8,505 nt of DNA, from contig CALGGD010000266.1 in the NCBI GenBank assembly GCA_937916185.1, positions 1 through 8,505 on the forward strand. Reading direction: 5' to 3'. The notes beneath the pieces are model-generated. The model ran no database searches. It had not been told where the DNA came from and was given only the letters and a program-made list of their open reading frames with translations. The stretch is from an uncultured Oxalobacter sp. (GTDB lineage: Bacteria > Pseudomonadota > Gammaproteobacteria > Burkholderiales > Burkholderiaceae_D). This document shows positions 5,715-8,505 of this stretch, one piece after another. Each line of letters opens with the position of its first letter. Within the stretch, counting starts at the first letter, position 1. The position numbers were made by a program, and so were the translations under genes.

Positions 5715-5763
5715 GGGAAGGCGGGGCGTCCGTCCCCATCAAGGGGACAGCCCAAGCCTTCCC
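5715..5763 (+). promoter_or_regulatory. Three-tier stem-loop in the leader of the NAxKHG gene
   Basis: Three nested helices stack on one axis: GGGAAGGC (5715-5722) with GCCTTCCC (5756-5763), GGGC (5724-5727) with GCCC (5750-5753), and GTCCCC (5732-5737) with GGGGAC (5743-5748) around an ATCAA loop. Eighteen base pairs span 49 nt, ending 32 bp before the start codon and 19 bp before the ribosome-binding site. No T tract follows, so an RNA regulatory or processing role is more likely than termination. Confidence 0.6.
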
Positions 5764-5795
5764 AATAACAGACAAAAGATAAAAGGGAAATTACG

Positions 5796-6551
5796 ATGCC
5801 AGTATCAACATCATTGACAACATCAAAGCCATCTCCCACTGCATTCAATGCAGTGAAGCATGGAATCTTGTCCAGTCAGATTCTTTTGCCATCAGAATCA
5901 GAAGCAGACTATGCAGGTTTGCTGTCAGAACTGATTGATGAATATGAACCAAAGACAGTGACAGAAGAAACCCTAGTTCAAGACATTGCCAATACCATCT
6001 GGAGAAAGAGACGGTTGCTGTCTGCTGAAAGGGCATCCATATCAACAGGGCTGAACGATTCCCTGTCAATTCCGGTCAAGTTAATCAATGAAGCATCCCC
6101 TATCCAACTCAATCTCCAAGAATCAGGCTCTGTAAGGCATTTGCTGTCATTCACGGACAAAGAGCTGTCCAGTTACAGAAAAACGCTCCTGGAGGCTTTT
6201 GAAGCCCTTGGTGAGGCAGAAAACATCCATGACCTTCCAAACCTCTTTGAGCATCTTGAATCCATCCTTCCATACTCAATCAATCAGAGGTTGGGAGAAC
6301 TTGCGGATATTGAAGCACTGACCAAAGCAAACCTTATCCCAACAGCCAGGAACCTGCTTCATTCAGAACTTCAAGCCATTGCATCCATTGAAGCCATCAG
6401 ACAGCAGGCTTATGGTTCTGCCTGTTCCCAGATAAACTTTGATGTCATTGCCCGGTATGATTCAGCACTGGACAGAAAGTTGCTCAGGTTGCTGGATGCC
6501 TTGATGACAGTCCAAGCCAAAAGGAAAGCCAGAGAGAAAGCCACGGCATAG
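5796..6551 (+). CDS. Hypothetical protein with N-terminal NAxKHG motif, 251 aa
   Basis: Function unknown. The start at ATG 5796 has AAGGGA (5783-5788) with a 7-nt gap. NAVKHGILS at residues 18-26 and RYDSALDRKLLRLLDAL at 220-236 recall a widespread class of uncharacterised bacterial proteins. These carry an N-A-x-K-H-G motif near the N-terminus and an R-Y-E/D-x-x-L-x-R helix near the C-terminus; I know this from general pattern and not from a named family. The rest is predicted helical and acidic to the middle (EALGEAENIHDLPNLFEHLE), ending in a basic tail (QAKRKAREKA). No signal peptide or membrane segment is seen. It is the last plus-strand gene that clearly fits the integrative element. 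Confidence 0.75.
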   Translation: MPVSTSLTTSKPSPTAFNAVKHGILSSQILLPSESEADYAGLLSELIDEYEPKTVTEETLVQDIANTIWRKRRLLSAERASISTGLNDSLSIPVKLINEASPIQLNLQESGSVRHLLSFTDKELSSYRKTLLEAFEALGEAENIHDLPNLFEHLESILPYSINQRLGELADIEALTKANLIPTARNLLHSELQAIASIEAIRQQAYGSACSQINFDVIARYDSALDRKLLRLLDALMTVQAKRKAREKATA

Positions 6552-6610
6552 CCAGAACCTTCTACATCAAGTCATATCTTCTTATCCATGTTGTCTGAGT
6601 GAGACAAACT

Positions 6611-6643
6611 GGGATAAATTTTTCCAAAGGATATCCCCCCCCC
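6611..6643. repeat. Run of nine C with a flanking inverted repeat
   Basis: Nine consecutive C occupy 6635-6643. GGGATA (6611-6616) is complementary to TATCCC (6632-6637), which overlaps the run. The tract lies 128 bp before the first lipoprotein gene, in a noncoding gap of 220 bp that shows no other convincing promoter or gene. Such tracts change length by slippage; whether this one affects expression is unknown. Confidence 0.5.
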
Positions 6644-6771
6644 GAATATTTGATAGAGTTGTTTTGTTACTGTGAATCGTTGTCAGGCAGTGCGTAGGTT
6701 ATGGCTATTTGACTAAATGACACCAGTAATGGAATGAAGTGCCTATTTCTTTACAAAAAGGAGAATGACTT

Positions 6772-7074
6772 ATGAAGAAAATCTTGTTAGCACTCGGGAT
6801 TGTTTCTGCAATGAGCTTAACCGGATGTGCATCAGTCGGAACAAATTTTGAGATGTCGTGTGCTGATAAACTTCAACCAGGTGTTAGCACTAGGGAAGAC
6901 GCTGTAGCCGCTTGTGGGAAATATCGCACAGAGGCAGAAAATGATAAAGGAGAAATCATCCTAGGATGGTCTTATGGTCATGCTGTAGGTTTCAGCGCAC
7001 ACGGTAAAGCTTTGTTATTAGCTTTTGATAAAGAAGGTAAGTTTTTAAGAATTGCAGAAAAATCTGAGATATAG
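6772..7074 (+). CDS. Small lipoprotein, BamE/SmpA-like (first paralogue)
   Basis: A 100-aa secreted lipoprotein. It has a short lipoprotein signal peptide with a basic start (MKK), a hydrophobic core and lipobox L-T-G-C at residues 16-19, so Cys19 would be lipidated; Ala at +2 favours the outer membrane. The mature part has the layout of the small BamE/SmpA fold: LQPGVSTREDAVAACG, then a W-S-Y strand, then LLAFDKEGKFLRI. Cys30 and Cys48 are kept in the paralogue and may form a disulfide. A strong AAGGAG (6758-6763) lies 8 nt before the ATG. BamE itself assists outer-membrane protein assembly, but this divergent protein need not. It is AT-richer than the fumarase, so it may have been acquired. 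Confidence 0.85.
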   Translation: MKKILLALGIVSAMSLTGCASVGTNFEMSCADKLQPGVSTREDAVAACGKYRTEAENDKGEIILGWSYGHAVGFSAHGKALLLAFDKEGKFLRIAEKSEI

Positions 7075-7137
7075 AGCATTAGATTTTTAGTGTTTGATTA
7101 TCTACAATATTTATTCAGTCGAAAAAATACGAAATAA

Positions 7138-7179
7138 TGAGGGGGATTTTGCAACAGGCTTCACAAAACGTCTCCCTCA
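7138..7179. repeat. Hairpin between the two lipoprotein genes
   Basis: TGAGGGGGA (7138-7146) pairs with TCTCCCTCA (7171-7179) through eight Watson-Crick pairs and one G-U. After a two-base bulge, TTTTG (7147-7151) pairs with CAAAA (7164-7168), leaving a 12-nt loop. No T tract follows, so it is a poor terminator; an mRNA-stabilising hairpin or remnant of a small repeat element is possible. Confidence 0.5.
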
Positions 7180-7262
7180 ATCAACTTAAGACATTCTGAC
7201 ATCAATCACCTGACTTACTTAAATACCGGCTATCAGACTACACAGCAACAAGGGATTGTAAT

Positions 7263-7568
7263 ATGAAAAAAATTTTATTTATGCTGGGAATTATTTCAGC
7301 ACTTAGCTTGACTGGGTGTATTTCAGTCGGAAAAAACTTTGAAATGACTTGCGCTGATAAGTTAGAAATAGGTGTAAGTACGAAAGATGATGCAGTAGCC
7401 GCTTGTGGACGATACATCTCTGCAGGAAAAAATGACAAAGGAGAAACACTTTTAACATGGTCGTATTCAAAAACCACTAATTTTTCTTCCCGAAGCAAGG
7501 CATTAATATTAGCCTTTGGTGAAGATGGTAAATTTTTGAGAATAGCAGGCAAAGGGCAAACTAATTAA
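7263..7568 (+). CDS. Small lipoprotein, BamE/SmpA-like (second paralogue)
   Basis: A 101-aa paralogue of the previous lipoprotein; by hand alignment about 64 of 100 positions are identical with no gaps. It keeps the lipobox L-T-G-C (16-19), Cys30, Cys48, GVST-x-x-DAVAACG, the W-S-Y strand and the GKFLRIA ending. Variation clusters at residues 53-58 and 68-76, which would be surface loops. Ile at +2 does not suggest retention in the inner membrane. AAGGGA (7250-7255) lies 7 nt before the ATG. A possible -10 box TACAAT lies at 7103-7108 without a good -35. The pair arose by local duplication, and the terminator follows this copy. Confidence 0.85.
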   Translation: MKKILFMLGIISALSLTGCISVGKNFEMTCADKLEIGVSTKDDAVAACGRYISAGKNDKGETLLTWSYSKTTNFSSRSKALILAFGEDGKFLRIAGKGQTN

Positions 7569-7590
7569 ATTTTTGATATACGCTACCTCG

Positions 7591-7616
7591 AAAAGACAGG
7601 GCATCCTGTCTTTTTT
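7591..7616 (+). terminator. Rho-independent terminator after the lipoprotein pair
   Basis: AAAAGACAGG (7591-7600) pairs perfectly with CCTGTCTTTT (7605-7614) around a GCAT loop, continuing into the T tract to 7616. It is the only clear terminator after either lipoprotein gene, so both may share a transcript. Confidence 0.93.
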
Positions 7617-7859
7617 GTTGACTGAAACAAAGTGTTCAATATTTTATTTTTTTGATACCCTATACACGAACTAAAATAACTTATCATTTTGGCATACCTT
7701 AAAAACTATTGAATACATTGCTTCTCTTATCCAACACCATTCAGAACGAACATCCTTCTGAACCAGAAGACCAACCGCTCTCAATGTTTTTCTGCGATAC
7801 TCCTAAGGACAACCATCCCTAACCTAATGCAGAAAGACGACCAAGATGAAGAAATCACT
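7617..7859. other. Noncoding gap between lipoprotein terminator and insertion sequence
   Basis: About 240 bp without a supported gene. The only structure seen is a short hairpin CTTCTG (7755-7760) with CAGAAG (7764-7769). No tRNA 3' end copy that could serve as attR is present. Confidence 0.6.
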
Positions 7860-7922
7860 TGTACCCGCCCCAAAGAAATAAGGACATACAATGTATCCAA
7901 AATAAGATAGATTGGAGGCCTT

Positions 7923-8351
7923 ATGAAACCCACACCTGAATCTCTTAATTCTGGCGCTAGTGCTGGGACTAGTCGCAGGACTAGTGCCAGCACTAGTGCA
8001 ACCGACATGTTGTCACAAACTGTGACGCTGGTTCCCGAAAGGCGAAGGTACTCAACCCAGCGGAAACTCACCTTGGTCAGGGAAACCTATCTCCCAGGCA
8101 ATACCGTTTCTTCTGTTGCCAGGAAGTACGGCATTACCCCATCCCTGCTGTTCAAGTGGCGTGCTCTTGACCGTGAGGGCGCCATGCTGTCGGTGTCTGA
8201 AGGGGAGCCTGTCGTCTCAGCAAAGCAGTATGGACAGGCTTTGGAAGAAATAAAGCGCTTGCAGAGGCTGCTCGGCAAGGAAGTCGAAAAAAACGCCATC
8301 CTTGAGGAAGCCGTGGCGTATGCCAGGTCAAAAAAGTGGATTGCGCGCTAG
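7923..8351 (+). CDS. IS3-family (IS2-type) transposase OrfA
   Basis: A 142-aa InsC-like protein that supplies the DNA-binding part of the transposase and can also regulate it. Residues about 40-88 hold the helix-turn-helix (RRYSTQRKLTLVRETYLPG, then VSSVARKYGITPSLLFKWR). Residues about 106-135 form a leucine-zipper-like helix ending YARSKKWI, a close match in layout to E. coli IS2 InsC. The ATG follows GGAGG (7914-7918) with a short 4-nt gap. Residues 12-27 are an unusual Ala/Ser/Thr/Arg tract encoded by four 12-bp repeats, not expected in InsC. The stop at 8349 comes just after the slippery site that leads into OrfB. Confidence 0.92.
   Translation: MKPTPESLNSGASAGTSRRTSASTSATDMLSQTVTLVPERRRYSTQRKLTLVRETYLPGNTVSSVARKYGITPSLLFKWRALDREGAMLSVSEGEPVVSAKQYGQALEEIKRLQRLLGKEVEKNAILEEAVAYARSKKWIAR
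7954..7999 (+). repeat. 12-bp tandem repeat that also folds back, at the start of orfA
   Basis: CTAG recurs every 12 bases at 7957, 7969, 7981 and 7993, giving four units beginning CTAGT that encode a four-residue repeat of pattern (A/T)-S-x-x. The same stretch forms an inverted repeat: 7954-7974 pairs with 7979-7999 with only two mismatches around a GCAG loop. The hairpin starts 31 nt after the start codon. Confidence 0.8.
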
Positions 8352-8505
8352 CCCTAATCCGTCAGGGTCATCCTGTCAAACTGGTGGCGGATACCCTGAG
8401 GCTGGCGCGCTCAAACATCAGCAGGCTGTTAGGCAAGCCGTTGGACTGGGAAGATGCCAGGCGGCAAGCCAATAAGACGACCCAATTGAACGAACAGGTT
8501 TCCAT
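8306..8505 (+). CDS. IS3-family transposase OrfB, N-terminal part (runs off the window)
   Basis: In the -1 frame relative to OrfA, the reading is open from 8306 to the right edge. From the slippery site on it reads VDCALALIRQGHPVKLVADT, then LRLARSNISRLLGKPLDW, the layout of the start of IS2 InsD. The DDE catalytic residues would lie beyond the window. It is normally made as an OrfAB fusion by frameshifting; GTG at 8336 could also serve as a start. No stop interrupts the visible part. Confidence 0.82.
8330..8336 (+). promoter_or_regulatory. Programmed -1 frameshift site A AAA AAG
   Basis: The heptamer AAAAAAG is in the correct register: in the OrfA frame the codons read TCA AAA AAG, so slippage by one base shifts ribosomes into OrfB. 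The OrfA stop is 13 nt downstream. A short hairpin, CCCT (8352-8355) with AGGG (8364-8367), lies where a stimulator would be, but it is weak. Confidence 0.85.

Larger units (their letters stand above)
5381..5795. other. AT-rich noncoding region with multiple dyads, possible origin and leader
   Basis: No gene is supported on either strand across 415 bp. The left two thirds are very AT-rich. They hold a 19-bp inverted repeat, a 24-bp palindrome, a small hairpin TGCCTA/TAGGCA (5429-5445), and short recurring words: GTCATGTT at 5478-5485 and 5593-5600, and GTCATTGATTT at 5563-5573. The right third is GC-richer and forms a long stem-loop before the next gene. A nearly repeated motif AAGGGACAGCC / AAGGGGACAGCC occurs at 5671-5681 and 5741-5752. 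A candidate promoter is TTTTAA (5584-5589) with TATATT (5607-5612), but in such AT-rich DNA this is weak evidence. A replication origin adjacent to an initiator-like gene would look like this. Confidence 0.45.
1467..6551. mobile_element. tRNA-Ser-associated integrative element (right end not located)
   Basis: A P4-type integrase lies immediately beyond an intact tRNA-Ser gene. It is followed by two AlpA-like regulators, unknown small genes, a two-winged-helix protein and an AT-rich dyad-rich region, all on the plus strand. By eye the composition is lower in G+C than the flanking fumarase. This is the hallmark layout of a genomic island or phage-satellite-like element. The left edge follows from the tRNA; the right edge given is only the end of the last gene that clearly fits. 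A second copy of the tRNA 3' end is absent here, so the true element may extend further or may have lost its right end. Confidence 0.7.
7860..8505 (+). mobile_element. IS3-family insertion sequence, IS2-type (left part only)
   Basis: OrfA and the start of OrfB, joined by a frameshift signal, identify the family. The proposed left end TGTACCCGCCCCAAAG starts at 7860, 63 bp before orfA. It begins with TG and carries the GCCCC block seen in the IS2 left end, as expected for IS3-family termini. The right end, the target duplication and the rest of the transposase lie outside the window, so intactness cannot be judged. Confidence 0.82.

Noticed and set aside
5612..5848. Minus-strand 78-aa open frame in the dyad-rich region
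   Set aside because: It crosses the palindrome and the leader stem-loop, overlaps the start of a better-supported gene and shows no recognisable protein features.
7138..7179. Complete miniature transposable element
   Set aside because: Only 12 nt lie between the arms and no target duplication is visible, so a plain hairpin is the simpler reading.
7781..8299. Minus-strand open frames over the IS left end and orfA
   Set aside because: They are antisense to a clear IS2-type OrfA and its terminal sequence.

Overview
The window suggests a beta-proteobacterium, most likely in the Burkholderiales. The evidence is a single-chain class I fumarase of beta-proteobacterial type and an IS2-like IS3-family element. 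Base composition is moderate. An Oxalobacteraceae host such as Oxalobacter is a guess, not a demonstration. By eye the fumarase gene is clearly richer in G+C than the genes to its right, which fits acquired DNA downstream of the tRNA gene.

Layout. 1-1145 (minus): 5' three quarters of a class I [4Fe-4S] fumarate hydratase, running off the left edge. 1146-1375: its upstream region, with a 27-bp dyad, then a forward promoter for the next gene. 1376-1466 (plus): complete tRNA-Ser(GGA) with encoded CCA, followed by a perfect Rho-independent terminator. 1652-2938: P4-type tyrosine integrase, starting 185 bp downstream of the tRNA, the classic arrangement of an element integrated in the 3' end of a tRNA gene. 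3121-4401: two AlpA-like regulators and two small unknown genes; the last three genes are tightly packed and partly overlapping. 4454-5380: a protein with two similar winged-helix domains, a candidate replication initiator. 5381-5795: a 415-bp AT-rich noncoding region with several strong dyads, a possible origin and control region. 5796-6551: a hypothetical protein with an NAxKHG motif.

To the right lie two tandem paralogous lipoprotein genes (6772-7074 and 7263-7568) with BamE/SmpA-like features, closed by a perfect terminator. They may be cargo or old chromosomal DNA. An IS3-family (IS2-type) insertion sequence probably begins at 7860. It has OrfA, an A AAA AAG frameshift signal and the start of OrfB, and continues off the right edge.

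How the genes may work together (inference): integrase and AlpA-type proteins would control integration and excision at tRNA-Ser. The two-winged-helix protein and the structured noncoding region could form a replication module. No capsid, packaging, conjugation or known defence gene is visible, so the visible part looks like a small integrative element or phage-satellite-like island. Its right attachment site is not in the window. The least explained parts are the duplicated winged-helix protein, the dense set of hairpins at gene boundaries, and a 12-bp tandem repeat inside IS orfA that also folds back on itself.
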